From an uncultured Spirochaetaceae bacterium (GTDB lineage Bacteria; Spirochaetota; Spirochaetia; Treponematales; Treponemataceae): a DNA stretch of 64,000 nt. Location: NCBI GenBank assembly GCA_902789325.1, contig CADANN010000012.1, forward strand, positions 1 through 64,000. The letters are read 5' to 3'. Each line of letters starts with the position of its first letter. Positions within the stretch are counted from its first letter, which is position 1. Position numbers and translations under genes: made by a program. The notes under the pieces are model-generated. The model did no database searches, was not told the origin of the DNA, and saw only the letters and a list, made by a program, of their open reading frames with translations. Positions 7,082 to 14,812 of this stretch are shown here, in pieces.

Positions 7082-8527
7082 ATGAATTACATTAACAGTG
7101 CACTTTTTACGGATTTTTATGAGCTTACTATGGCTCAGGGCTACTGGAAGGAGAACATGAATCAGGAAGTTGTTTTTGATATGTTCTTCCGCAAAAATCC
7201 TTTTAACGGCGGATTTTCTATTCTTGCCGGAAACGAAACTCTTATGGATATTCTTGTGGACTTCCGCTTCAGCGAAGATGACATTAAATATCTTGCAGAG
7301 CAGAAGATTTTTGAACAGGGCTTTTTGGATTACCTGCGCGACTTCCACTTTACCGGTGACCTTTACACAATGGACGAAGGTACAGTAATTTTCCCACAGG
7401 AGCCACTCGTTCGCATTCATGCAAATCTTATTGAAGCACAGATTCTCGAAGGTCTTGTTTTGAATCACGTAAACTTCCAGAGTCTTATTGCAACAAAAAC
7501 TGCCCGCATCTGGCTTGCATCTAAAAAAGCTCCAATTATGGAATTTGGTCTTCGCCGTGCACAGGGACCAGATGGAGCAATGAGCGCAACCCGCGCCGCT
7601 TATATTGGTGGTGCTGCAGGAACATCAAACACTTTGGCTGGAAAAGAATTCGGAATTCCTGTAATGGGAACTATGGCTCACTCTTGGATTATGTCTCACT
7701 CTTCTGAACTCGAAGCCTTCCGTGAGTATGCAAAAATCTATCCTGAAAATTCAGTATTCCTTATTGATACATACGATACTTTGCACTCTGGTATTAAAAA
7801 TGCAATCATCGCTGGTGGCGAACTTGTTGAAAAAGGCTATAACTTTGGTGTTCGCCTCGACTCAGGAGATATTTCATATTTGACTCGTGAAGTTCGTAAA
7901 GAACTCGACCGTGCAGGCTATCCTCAGGCAAAGATCAGCGTATCAAACGAACTTACAGAAGAAATCATTACTACCCTCGTAGCAGGTGGTGCACCAATCA
8001 ACAGCTGGGGTGTTGGTACTCACATGGTAACAGGTGGAAATGAATCATCATTCACAGGTGTTTATAAGCTTGCTGCACGCCATGATAAGGCTACAGACAG
8101 CATGACTCCTGCAATGAAATTTTCTGATAATCCGGCAAAAACAACAAACCCTGGAATCAAAAACGTATTCCGTCTTTTTGATGAGAATGGAATGGCATTG
8201 GCTGATATTCTCGCTCTCGAAGGTGAAACTATTGAAGAAGGCAAAGAATACCGCTATCACCATCCAATGGTAGACTACCGCCAGTTCACATGCAAGGCTG
8301 CAAAGGTTGAACCCCTTTTGAAAAAACGCCTCGAAGGTGGAAAGCGTGTAGAAGAACGTCTTCCAGATTCAGAACAGCTTAAGATCAGTCGCACAACAAT
8401 GCAGAGCCAGCTCGAAAGCTTTGATGAATCATACAAACGTATTTTGAATCCACATATTTATAAGGTATCACTCACCGAAAAATTGATGGAATTGAAAAAA
8501 GATTTCATTGAGAAGAATATACGGTAG
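7082..8527 (+). CDS. pncB: Nicotinate phosphoribosyltransferase
   Basis: The enzyme converts nicotinate and PRPP to nicotinate mononucleotide, the salvage entry to NAD. The 481-residue protein shows the family features LFTDFYELTMAQGYW at the start, EFGLRRAQGPDGAMSATRAA, MGTMAHSWIMSH (with the autophosphorylated-type His region), GVRLDSGDI, SNELTEE and GVGTHMVTG. The ATG follows AAAGGAACCAAT. Length and motifs are complete. The 3' end faces the TtcA-like gene across a palindromic repeat, which may also act as the terminator. Confidence 0.95.
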   Translation: MNYINSALFTDFYELTMAQGYWKENMNQEVVFDMFFRKNPFNGGFSILAGNETLMDILVDFRFSEDDIKYLAEQKIFEQGFLDYLRDFHFTGDLYTMDEGTVIFPQEPLVRIHANLIEAQILEGLVLNHVNFQSLIATKTARIWLASKKAPIMEFGLRRAQGPDGAMSATRAAYIGGAAGTSNTLAGKEFGIPVMGTMAHSWIMSHSSELEAFREYAKIYPENSVFLIDTYDTLHSGIKNAIIAGGELVEKGYNFGVRLDSGDISYLTREVRKELDRAGYPQAKISVSNELTEEIITTLVAGGAPINSWGVGTHMVTGGNESSFTGVYKLAARHDKATDSMTPAMKFSDNPAKTTNPGIKNVFRLFDENGMALADILALEGETIEEGKEYRYHHPMVDYRQFTCKAAKVEPLLKKRLEGGKRVEERLPDSEQLKISRTTMQSQLESFDESYKRILNPHIYKVSLTEKLMELKKDFIEKNIR

Positions 8528-8530
8528 CTC

Positions 8531-8589
8531 GTCATCCCGAACTTGTTTCGGGATCTTTTTTATAGATGCTGAAACAAGTTCAGCATGAC
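8531..8589. repeat. GTCAT...ATGAC palindromic repeat, copy 1
   Basis: The element starts GTCAT, contains CCCGAACTTGTTTCGGG and GCTGAAACAAGTTCAGC, and ends ATGAC. The two halves each form a hairpin and share ACTTGTTTC/GAAACAAGT, so the whole is also a large imperfect palindrome. It sits between convergent pncB and the TtcA-like gene. Related copies occur at 32024-32081 and 45451-45509. Confidence 0.8.
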
Positions 8590-8597
8590 ACGATTTC

Positions 8598-9308
8598 CTA
8601 CAACAAATAAAGCGGCTTGATGTTTTTCAACGAAACTAAAAGCCGCTTTTTCTTTGCCTCGTCGCCATCTGTGAGGGCTTCAAGTTTGGCTCTAGCAGCC
8701 TTTCGGCCAGAATTATCCTGATAGTTACAGGTACAGGTAAAGCCTGAATATCCGCCAGCCTTTGCATGTTCAATTAAACGAGCTTCTGTAACAAAACAAA
8801 GAGGTCTTATTATAGTAATTGGATATTTATCATATTTAAGTCTTGGTGGCATTGTGGCAAGTTCACCTCGGCCCATCATATTCATAAGAAGAGTTTCAAG
8901 AATATCATCCATGTGATGCCCTAGCGCAATTTTGTTATAACCGTTAGCCATAGCATAACGAAGGAGCTCTGTACGACGCTGAGTTGAACACCACCAGCAG
9001 TTCATTTTGTGACCTTCTTTTACGCGCTCTAGAGTATTTACATTAATCTGTTCAAAAGGAACATTCCATTCATCAAGCAAAGCCTTAATACCAGCAGGAA
9101 ACTCAGGAGCAAAATCATTTTTTATAAAAAGGCCCTTATACTCAAAATTACAGTCCTTACGCTTAGCCCTGGCCGAAAAATATTCCAGCAGCGCAGTAGA
9201 GTCCTTTCCCCCACTCGCCCCAATCAAAATACGGTCGCCATCTTCAATCAAATTATAATCAAAAACCGCCTTATCAATCGGACTGGAAAGTTCCTTTGCT
9301 TTGTTCAT
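8598..9308 (-). CDS. TtcA-like tRNA 2-thiocytidine biosynthesis protein (PP-loop ATPase)
   Basis: The 236-residue protein has the PP-loop SGGKDSTALLEY, a CWWCSTQRR motif matching the first CxxC of TtcA, LGHHMDDILETLLMNM, and a C-terminal CTCNYQDNSGRK that supplies further cysteines. TtcA-group enzymes use an iron-sulphur cluster to adenylate and thiolate cytidine 32 of some tRNAs. The residue pattern fits the group, but related PP-loop proteins thiolate other positions, so the exact nucleoside is inference. The ATG follows AGGAGA. The gene is single and convergent with pncB. Confidence 0.85.
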   Translation of the reverse strand: MNKAKELSSPIDKAVFDYNLIEDGDRILIGASGGKDSTALLEYFSARAKRKDCNFEYKGLFIKNDFAPEFPAGIKALLDEWNVPFEQINVNTLERVKEGHKMNCWWCSTQRRTELLRYAMANGYNKIALGHHMDDILETLLMNMMGRGELATMPPRLKYDKYPITIIRPLCFVTEARLIEHAKAGGYSGFTCTCNYQDNSGRKAARAKLEALTDGDEAKKKRLLVSLKNIKPLYLL

Positions 9309-9588
9309 CTGAATCTCCTAAATGTAGCTGAAAATATAATAAAGATTTCTCGGATTTATTTCTAGGAGGTTCTTTGCCTTCTTAGTCATTCAGCAAGCCT
9401 CAGTCGATTGAGGTGCCCTCATTGACTTCTTCTGCAGCGTAGTGGCTTCTTGCCAAAGCCTGTAGTGAACTTTTTTTATAAAAAAATCACAAATAATGCA
9501 AAATCACTTCCGAAAAACGCACATCGTGGAGAATTTATATATAGAGGATTTTTTGCTTAGTGCGTATTTTTTTGAATTTTAGGAATTT
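9309..9588. other. Intergenic region upstream of palindrome array A
   Basis: No gene is seen. It holds the promoter side of the TtcA-like gene, a patch with short inverted repeats near 9390-9470, and a 10-bp inverted repeat AAAAACGCAC (9513-9522) / GTGCGTATTTTTTT (9560-9573) separated by 37 nt. Together with the array that follows, 655 bases lie between genes, which is exceptional for this otherwise gene-dense window. Confidence 0.5.
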
Positions 9589-9929
9589 TCCTACTAAACA
9601 CTGATAGGCCTATTTTTAGTAGGATGGAATCGCTTGAAAAAATGCTGATAAAAGGAATTGTTCCCACTAGAGGAAAATTGTTCACTTTTTAGTCGGAATA
9701 AATCGAGGGAGGACATACATTATTCGTCTAACAGGCAGGGAGGTAATACAAATTTTTCCGACTTATAAGGCATTTAGTTCTTTTCTAGTCGGAAGTAATA
9801 TTAAAATTGAATATTTATAAGCATAATTGTTCCGACTAAAAGCCATTAAGTCAAATATTAGTCGGAAAATATCACATTGGTTGAAAAATAGTTCCGACTA
9901 TTAAGGCCATAATTATATTTTAATCGGAA
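9589..9929. repeat. Palindrome array A upstream of the PD-(D/E)XK-like gene
   Basis: There are five inverted-repeat units of 36-39 bp, at 9589-9624, 9661-9698, 9756-9794, 9830-9867 and 9892-9929. The typical arms are TTCCGACTA and TAGTCGGAA around a centre of about 18-20 bp that often contains AAGGCCAT or AGCCATTA. In the first unit the arms read TCCTACTAAA and TTTAGTAGGA, so the G-to-T change in the left arm is matched by a C-to-A change in the right arm. Spacing between starts is 72, 95, 74 and 62 bp. The last unit ends 34 bp before the gene start. The array resembles array B in unit size and position but not in spacing regularity. Confidence 0.85.
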
Positions 9930-9963
9930 AACAAGAACCTACAAAAATAAAATGGAGAAAGAC

Positions 9964-10779
9964 ATGATTATAGAATTATTAGCCCCAGACACAATTCAGC
10001 AAAAACTAGAAGAAAGACTCCAGCTGCTGAAGCAAACACAAAAGGAAGTTGAAAAGGAAACACGCAGGTTGCCAGAAGGCAGTCTTAGGATCTCACAAAA
10101 AGAAAAACATATTGAGTACTATGCCACATCAGAAGCTGACAATCCAGGAACTTATATTCCAAAAGGCAAAATGAAACTCGCAGCTCAATTAGCACAAAGA
10201 ACATACTATTTGAGGATAATCAAACTTTTAGAGAAGGAAATAAGAACTCTGGAAGCATATTTTGAAGAAACAGAAAATGGTAAAGCCATTTCCAATTTTT
10301 ACAATAACCTATGTCCCCCACGACGCAAACTCATTAAACCAATAACACTACTTGATGAACAATTTATTGAAGAATGGCAGAAGGTAGAATGGACTGGCCA
10401 CCCCTTTTCAGAAGATGCACCACAATTATTTACAACAAAAGGTGAACGTGTCCGCTCAAAATCAGAAGTTCAAATAGCAGACAGTCTAAATCGCTTTAGA
10501 ATCCCCTATCGTTATGAATACCCGTTAAGATTAAAAAACGGAATAAATATCTATCCAGATTTTTACTGTCTCAATGTTCGAACCCGCCAGGAGTTATACT
10601 GGGAACACTTCGGAATGATGGATAATCCAGAATATGCTAAAAACGCAGTTCAAAAGCTGCAACAATATAACAGCATTCAAATCATCCCCGGAAAAAACCT
10701 GATTATAACCATGGAAACAACAACGAGCCCACTCAACGTAAAATACATCGAGCAACAAATTAAAAGCTACCTGACATAG
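9964..10779 (+). CDS. Putative PD-(D/E)XK-fold protein, paralogue A
   Basis: The 271-residue protein has a charged alpha-helical first half (coiled-coil-like, residues 10-40 and 75-105). The second half follows the order of a PD-(D/E)XK nuclease core: a helix with RSKSE (164-168), a strand YRYEYPL, YPDF (197-200), YWEHFG (212-217), a helix YAKNAVQKLQQY and a strand LIITMET. The usual lysine of the ExK motif is not in place, so catalysis is uncertain. The ATG at 9964 is preferred over 9952: it has GGAG 6 nt upstream and its first 19 residues align without gaps to paralogue B. It is a single gene preceded by palindrome array A. Related proteins occur widely in gut bacteria as hypothetical proteins (memory, not checked). 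Function is unknown; nuclease or palindrome-binding roles are inferred. Confidence 0.8.
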   Translation: MIIELLAPDTIQQKLEERLQLLKQTQKEVEKETRRLPEGSLRISQKEKHIEYYATSEADNPGTYIPKGKMKLAAQLAQRTYYLRIIKLLEKEIRTLEAYFEETENGKAISNFYNNLCPPRRKLIKPITLLDEQFIEEWQKVEWTGHPFSEDAPQLFTTKGERVRSKSEVQIADSLNRFRIPYRYEYPLRLKNGINIYPDFYCLNVRTRQELYWEHFGMMDNPEYAKNAVQKLQQYNSIQIIPGKNLIITMETTTSPLNVKYIEQQIKSYLT

Positions 10780-10796
10780 CAAAGCAAAAGTCTCCA

Positions 10797-10920
10797 ATTT
10801 AAACCACCGTTTAAATCATACACCTGCCTCACACGCAGGCAAAAAAAATCTCCGCATCATGCGGAAAACTTTTAGGAGATGTTACTATGAAAATGGTAAA
10901 AAAAATTTTGTTGGGATTGG
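10797..10920 (+). repeat. Inverted repeat, left copy, leader of lipoprotein gene 1
   Basis: This segment is repeated in inverted orientation at 12582-12703. Positions 10842-10920 are identical to the right copy; the rest differs at only a few positions. It contains the palindrome TTTAAACCACCGTTTAAA, a CCTGC/GCAGG hairpin, a CCGCAT/ATGCGG hairpin, the ribosome binding site TAGGAGAT and the first 11 codons of the gene. Confidence 0.9.
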
Positions 10921-11714
10921 TAGTTACAGGAACTATTTTGGTAATTGCAGGATGTAAGATGCAGGATGATCCTGAAAATGCAATTACAGGTTCTGGAAGT
11001 AATTATAAGGTTGATTACGAAAACACAAAATCTGAGGAATATCGTGCTTATGAATCTACTTCATTAAAACATGCTGGTGCACTTGTTAAAATTACATTTG
11101 ATAATCCTGAAGAGTGTGCTAACAGTAAAATGGGGGTTATTTTCGATCTTAAAGAAAATGCAGATAATAAGAATGCAAAAGATTTCTATATTATTGGACT
11201 TGGTTCTAGTAAAAGTTCTAGTTATGATTTCTATGTTTCAAAATATACTGGAATTGTAGATATACAAGCAAAAAACTTTGGTGCTTCAACAGATGCTGCT
11301 GCTGGAGAACCTAAAGAAGTTGAGTATTTTAAATTAAGTAACTCAAATATTAAAAATCTTCCAAGTACATTTTATGTATATTGTAAAGCAAATATAAAAG
11401 GTGAATATGAATTTGCTCTTCTGAAAGGTGAACCAACTGATGGTAAAGAAATGAAAATCAATGATTTGGATTTAACAGACTTACCACAAGGTGTTAGTCT
11501 AATTGATTTACCTAAAACAGCTATAAACGGATGCAGTGTTTCTGGAAATATTGGAAAAATTGCTAATGCAATTGAAATCCCTGAATCAGGAAAAGAATCT
11601 GATATCAAACAAAACAGAATTGCAGTTTATGCACGAATTGATGCTAATGCAACTTTAAAAGGTTCTTGGAAATTCTGCGGAACTTACCAAGAAGCCGAAG
11701 AAATTGAAGAATAA
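10887..11714 (+). CDS. Lipoprotein of unknown function, paralogue 1
   Basis: The protein is 275 residues. It starts with a lipoprotein signal peptide (KKILLGLVVTGTILVIAGC, lipid anchor at Cys23 approximately) and continues as a beta-rich, Lys/Asn/Ser-rich domain without a family I can name. Segments such as GVIFDLKENADNKNAKDFYIIG and the C-terminus GTYQEAEEIEE align with the convergent gene at 11791-12615, so the two are paralogues. The ATG follows TAGGAGATGTTACT. No promoter is evident inside the left repeat; transcription may come from the nuclease-like gene upstream. Surface or periplasmic exposure is likely. Confidence 0.85.
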   Translation: MKMVKKILLGLVVTGTILVIAGCKMQDDPENAITGSGSNYKVDYENTKSEEYRAYESTSLKHAGALVKITFDNPEECANSKMGVIFDLKENADNKNAKDFYIIGLGSSKSSSYDFYVSKYTGIVDIQAKNFGASTDAAAGEPKEVEYFKLSNSNIKNLPSTFYVYCKANIKGEYEFALLKGEPTDGKEMKINDLDLTDLPQGVSLIDLPKTAINGCSVSGNIGKIANAIEIPESGKESDIKQNRIAVYARIDANATLKGSWKFCGTYQEAEEIEE

Positions 11715-11735
11715 TGTTAACAACTTAAATTAAAG

Positions 11736-11773
11736 AAAAATACCTCGGTTTTAACAAACCGAGGTATTTTTTT
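11736..11773. terminator. Bidirectional terminator between the two lipoprotein genes
   Basis: AAATACCTCGGTTT and AAACCGAGGTATTT form a perfect long stem with a short loop. An A-tract on the left and a T-tract on the right make it work on both strands, as required by the convergent genes. Confidence 0.9.
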
Positions 11774-11790
11774 ATGCTATATGAAATTAA

Positions 11791-12615
11791 CTATTCTTCG
11801 ATTTCTTCTGCTTCATGATAAATTGAATCAATTTTCCAGGTACCTTTTAAAGTCTGTTTACCATAAACATTTGCATAGAAACCAAATTTGCTCTGCCCTT
11901 TTGTAGCAGAGAAATGTTCTACATTTTCTTCAAGTGGATTATTAAGTGCAATTCCAGTAGCAGAAGCAAGTTTTGTAGTTGATGCATTATAAACTATAGA
12001 ATCACTATTAAGCGTTCTTTCAGGATCATGGTCATAGAAATTAACTGTATAAGTATTCTTTGTACCCTGTCTATTAACAGATGTACTATCATTAGCAACT
12101 AATTCAACCCATACAGAAACTTCATTTCCTACACCAGTTTTCAAAGTTTTCCATATACCTGAAAAAGATTCTGAACAAGTTGCTTCACAATTATTTTCAC
12201 CAACCTGTATTCCAGCTGCATCACAGAAATCAGACCCTTTACTTAAATATTCACCGCCTACATTTTTATAGTCAGATACATAACCTTCCAATTTTGTCCC
12301 ATTTATACGAACACCAGCAATAGTAAAATTATCAGTTTTATCAGCATTTTCGGTAAAGTTAAAAATGTATCCTAATACACCATCTTTTGCTGAATTTTTG
12401 TTTATTGTAATTTTACAAATTCCATCAACATGTTTAGTTTTTAATGTCTGGAAACCGCGGCTATAACCATCTGTTTCATTTGTATAATCAATGGAACAAC
12501 TATCACCTTTTACATCGAGCATGTTGTTTTCATCATTTTTTTCAGCACAACTTACAAATGTAACAACTGCCGCTGTAGCAGCCAATCCCAACAAAATTTT
12601 TTTTACCATTTTCAT
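11791..12615 (-). CDS. Lipoprotein of unknown function, paralogue 2
   Basis: The 274-residue product shares the first 11 residues (MKMVKKILLGL) with paralogue 1, has the lipobox TFVSC, and ends SIYHEAEEIEE like its partner. Between the ends the two proteins have diverged strongly, while motifs such as GYIFNFTENADKTDNFTIAG correspond to GVIFDLKENAD in paralogue 1. It is beta-rich, with no recognised family. It is convergent with paralogue 1 and, unlike it, has a good external promoter (12717-12745). Confidence 0.85.
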   Translation of the reverse strand: MKMVKKILLGLAATAAVVTFVSCAEKNDENNMLDVKGDSCSIDYTNETDGYSRGFQTLKTKHVDGICKITINKNSAKDGVLGYIFNFTENADKTDNFTIAGVRINGTKLEGYVSDYKNVGGEYLSKGSDFCDAAGIQVGENNCEATCSESFSGIWKTLKTGVGNEVSVWVELVANDSTSVNRQGTKNTYTVNFYDHDPERTLNSDSIVYNASTTKLASATGIALNNPLEENVEHFSATKGQSKFGFYANVYGKQTLKGTWKIDSIYHEAEEIEE

Positions 12616-12703
12616 AGTAACATCTCCTAAAAGTTTTCCGCATGATGCGGAGATTTTTTTCCTGCCTGTGAGGCAGGTGTTTGATTTAAACGGTGGTTTA
12701 AAT
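12582..12703 (-). repeat. Inverted repeat, right copy, leader of lipoprotein gene 2
   Basis: This is the inverted partner of 10797-10920. The two copies flank a 1.66-kb segment holding both lipoprotein gene bodies. Recombination between them would invert that segment while keeping an intact start and signal-peptide region at each end. Confidence 0.9.
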
Positions 12704-12716
12704 CATATAATATTTA

Positions 12717-12745
12717 ACTATAAGACGATTGTTATAATTTTGCAA
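12717..12745 (-). promoter_or_regulatory. Promoter of lipoprotein gene 2
   Basis: TTGCAA (12740-12745), a 17-nt spacer and TATAGT (12717-12722) are read on the minus strand, just outside the right inverted repeat. After inversion the same promoter would drive the other paralogue. Confidence 0.45.
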
Positions 12746-12768
12746 GTTTAAATTTCTTGTTTTTTTTT

Positions 12769-12817
12769 GGATCCTCCGGTCAAGCCGGAGGATAACATTT
12801 TTTCTTCGGAGGATGAC
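12769..12817. repeat. Palindromic repeat ending in ATGAC, divergent relative
   Basis: TCCTCCGGTCAAGCCGGAGGA forms a strong hairpin, followed by a second half TTCGGAGGATGAC. It resembles the GTCAT...ATGAC family in layout and right end but has different arms and no clear GTCAT start. The remainder of 12818-12979 is AT-rich with no other feature before the PUR gene leader. Confidence 0.5.
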
Positions 12818-12943
12818 AGGTATTTACTAATTGATTTTTATTTTTCTTTATGTTAAATTACATAAAACCGCAACAAATGCGGAGCAATTCATAAAATTAC
12901 AAGGGAAGGTTCTTTACGATGTTTTATAAGGGCTCTCCCTCGA

Positions 12944-12979
12944 TATTATAGCCCGAAAACGGGAACAAGGAGTTATATT
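12944..12979 (+). promoter_or_regulatory. Leader hairpin before the PUR-domain gene
   Basis: CCCGAAAACGGG (about 12952-12963) is a compact GNRA-like stem-loop placed 3 nt before the AAGGAG ribosome binding site. A longer pairing of GGGCT upstream with AGCCC is an alternative. PUR-domain proteins of Borrelia (BpuR) are reported to bind their own mRNA; a similar control here is inference. Confidence 0.35.
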
Positions 12980-13390
12980 ATGGGAGCACGTGGAGAACTT
13001 TTTACTACTCAAATCTTTTTGGACAATCGTTCGTATTTTTTCAATGTTAAAGAAAACCGCACTGGAGATGTATTTCTTCAGATCGTAGAAAGCAAGAATC
13101 GTGATGGTGTTGAAGCTGACCGCCATCAGATTGCTATTTTTGCTGAAGATATGCAGAAGTTCCTTCAGGGACTCGAAAAATCTTTGGATTTTGTTGAAAA
13201 AGACAGAAAGCAGCGCCAGAAGGCTGCCCGCGAAAAGAAAGCTGAAAAAGAAGCTAAATATGGCAGCGGAGCAAAGAAAGTTTACCGCGTAAAGTCTGAC
13301 AAAGGCGAAAAATCAGAAAAACGCGCCGACGATGGAATTAAACGCACAGGTAAGGTAATTCACATCGTTTCTAAAAAATCTAATGACTAA
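12980..13390 (+). CDS. PUR-domain nucleic-acid-binding protein (DUF3276, BpuR-like)
   Basis: The 136-residue protein starts MGARGELFTTQIFLDNRSYFF and has NVKENRTGDVFLQIVESK and RHQIAIFAEDMQKFLQGLEKS, the PUR-alpha-like repeat found in Bacteroidetes and spirochaetes. Such proteins bind single-stranded or structured DNA and RNA; Borrelia BpuR is the best-known bacterial example. The C-terminal third is a long, highly basic Lys-rich tail that would add non-specific nucleic-acid affinity. The start has AAGGAG 7 nt upstream. It overlaps the following MATE gene by 8 nt, so the two are co-translated, though no functional link is apparent. Confidence 0.9.
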   Translation: MGARGELFTTQIFLDNRSYFFNVKENRTGDVFLQIVESKNRDGVEADRHQIAIFAEDMQKFLQGLEKSLDFVEKDRKQRQKAAREKKAEKEAKYGSGAKKVYRVKSDKGEKSEKRADDGIKRTGKVIHIVSKKSND

Positions 13391-14726
13391 CGAAGCAAAA
13401 ACCTTTTATAAAGACCTTCGGAATGTTGTACAGCCGATGGCCATTCAGAATCTTATTTCCTCTGCCGTAAACTCTGCGGATGTAATCATGCTTGGTTACA
13501 TCGGGCAGACTGCTATTGCGGCCTCTTCTCTTGCGGGTAACGTTGCATTCATTCTTTTTATGGTTTCTACAGGACTTTCTTCTGGTCTTGTAATGCTTGG
13601 TGCCCAGTACTGGGGAAAGAAAGATACTGAATCTATCAAAACACTTCTTGGAATTGGTCTTAGAATCTGTTGTACAGTCGAGATTCTTGTAGCTCTTATT
13701 GCAGCTTTTTATCCGCGAATACTGATGTTGATTTTCACAAAAGATGAAGGTCTCATTATTGAAGGTTGTAAATATCTGAGGGCAGCAAGTTTTTCTTATG
13801 TATGTCTATCTTTTTCTCAGATGTTCCAGGCAGGTTTTAAAAGTATTGAACGTGTAAAAATCGTAACCATTACTTCTACAACCAGTCTCTTTTTGAACAT
13901 TGGCTTAAATGCAGTTTTCATTTTCGGACTTTTAGGTGTTCCAAAGATGGGAATTACCGGAGTTGGAATTGCAACTTCTATCGCCCGCTTTATAGAAATG
14001 GTAATCTGCTTTATTTACGCCAGCCGACAAAAAGATGTTCATTTTTCTGTTTCTTGTGTTTTCAGACGCAACAAATTGCTTACAAGAGACTTTATCCGCT
14101 ATTCAATGCCGGCAGTTGGAAACGAGCTTGTCTGGGGGGCTGCTTTTGCAATGTACTCGGTAATTATGGGCCACCTTGGTGAAGATATTGTTGCGGCAAA
14201 CTCGGTTGTAAATACTGTCCGCCAGCTGGGTTCTGTTTTGTGTTTTGGTATGGCTTATGGTGGTGCAATTGTTGTAGGTAAATATATGGGTGCCGGTGAT
14301 ATGGAAGTTGCAGAACGCAATGCAAGCCGTCTTGCCCGTGTAACAATTATCTCTGGAGTACTCGGTGCAGTGCTTTTACTTTGCTGCTACCCTATTCTCC
14401 CTTATATTGCTGATTTGAATGAGACTGCTGCACATTATCGAAACGTTCTTTTGTTTATTAATTCATACTCTTTGATTGGGGCTTCAATTAATACAGTTTT
14501 GATCTGCGGTATTTTCCGTGCAGGCGGAGATGCAAAGTTTGGCTTTGTTGCAGACTGCATCAACATGTGGGCAGTTTCAGTTCCACTAGGACTTTTGGCT
14601 GCATTTGTATTAAAGCTTCCACCACTTTGGGTATACTTTATTCTCTTCCTTGATGAGTTTGAAAAGATGCCCTTTGTTATCAGGCATTATTACAAAAAGG
14701 GCTGGCTGAGGAATATTACGAGATAA
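13383..14726 (+). CDS. MATE family efflux transporter
   Basis: This 447-residue integral membrane protein has about twelve predicted helices in two homologous halves. Family features are the N-terminal PMAIQNLISSAVNSADVIMLG, the mid-protein repeat PAVGNELVWGAAFAMYSVIMG, and VNTVRQLGSVLCFGMAYGGAIVVGKYMGAG. MATE proteins export cationic drugs or metabolites in exchange for Na+ or H+; the substrate here is unknown. The gene overlaps the PUR-domain gene by 8 nt and is followed by a palindromic repeat that separates it from convergent rnhB. Confidence 0.93.
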   Translation: MTNEAKTFYKDLRNVVQPMAIQNLISSAVNSADVIMLGYIGQTAIAASSLAGNVAFILFMVSTGLSSGLVMLGAQYWGKKDTESIKTLLGIGLRICCTVEILVALIAAFYPRILMLIFTKDEGLIIEGCKYLRAASFSYVCLSFSQMFQAGFKSIERVKIVTITSTTSLFLNIGLNAVFIFGLLGVPKMGITGVGIATSIARFIEMVICFIYASRQKDVHFSVSCVFRRNKLLTRDFIRYSMPAVGNELVWGAAFAMYSVIMGHLGEDIVAANSVVNTVRQLGSVLCFGMAYGGAIVVGKYMGAGDMEVAERNASRLARVTIISGVLGAVLLLCCYPILPYIADLNETAAHYRNVLLFINSYSLIGASINTVLICGIFRAGGDAKFGFVADCINMWAVSVPLGLLAAFVLKLPPLWVYFILFLDEFEKMPFVIRHYYKKGWLRNITR

Positions 14727-14728
14727 AT

Positions 14729-14803
14729 GTCATTGTCGGGCTTGACCCGACAATCTATAACGGATTGTATTGTACAGATTCCCGTGTCAAGCACGGGAAT
14801 GAC
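14729..14803. repeat. GTCAT...ATGAC palindromic repeat, variant copy
   Basis: The element starts GTCAT and ends ATGAC like the other copies, but its inner hairpins are TGTCGGGCTTGACCCGACA and CCCGTGTCAAGCACGGG. The outer ends are kept while the arms have changed in a paired manner. It lies between two convergent genes. Confidence 0.7.
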
Positions 14804-14812
14804 ATTAGTCGC

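Noticed and set aside
9309..9588. tRNA or small RNA gene in the large gap
   Set aside because: No cloverleaf, T-loop or terminator-bound short transcript could be recognised.
9661..10779. Retron or other reverse-transcriptase system with structured RNA upstream
   Set aside because: The adjacent protein has no reverse transcriptase motifs; its motif order fits a nuclease fold instead.
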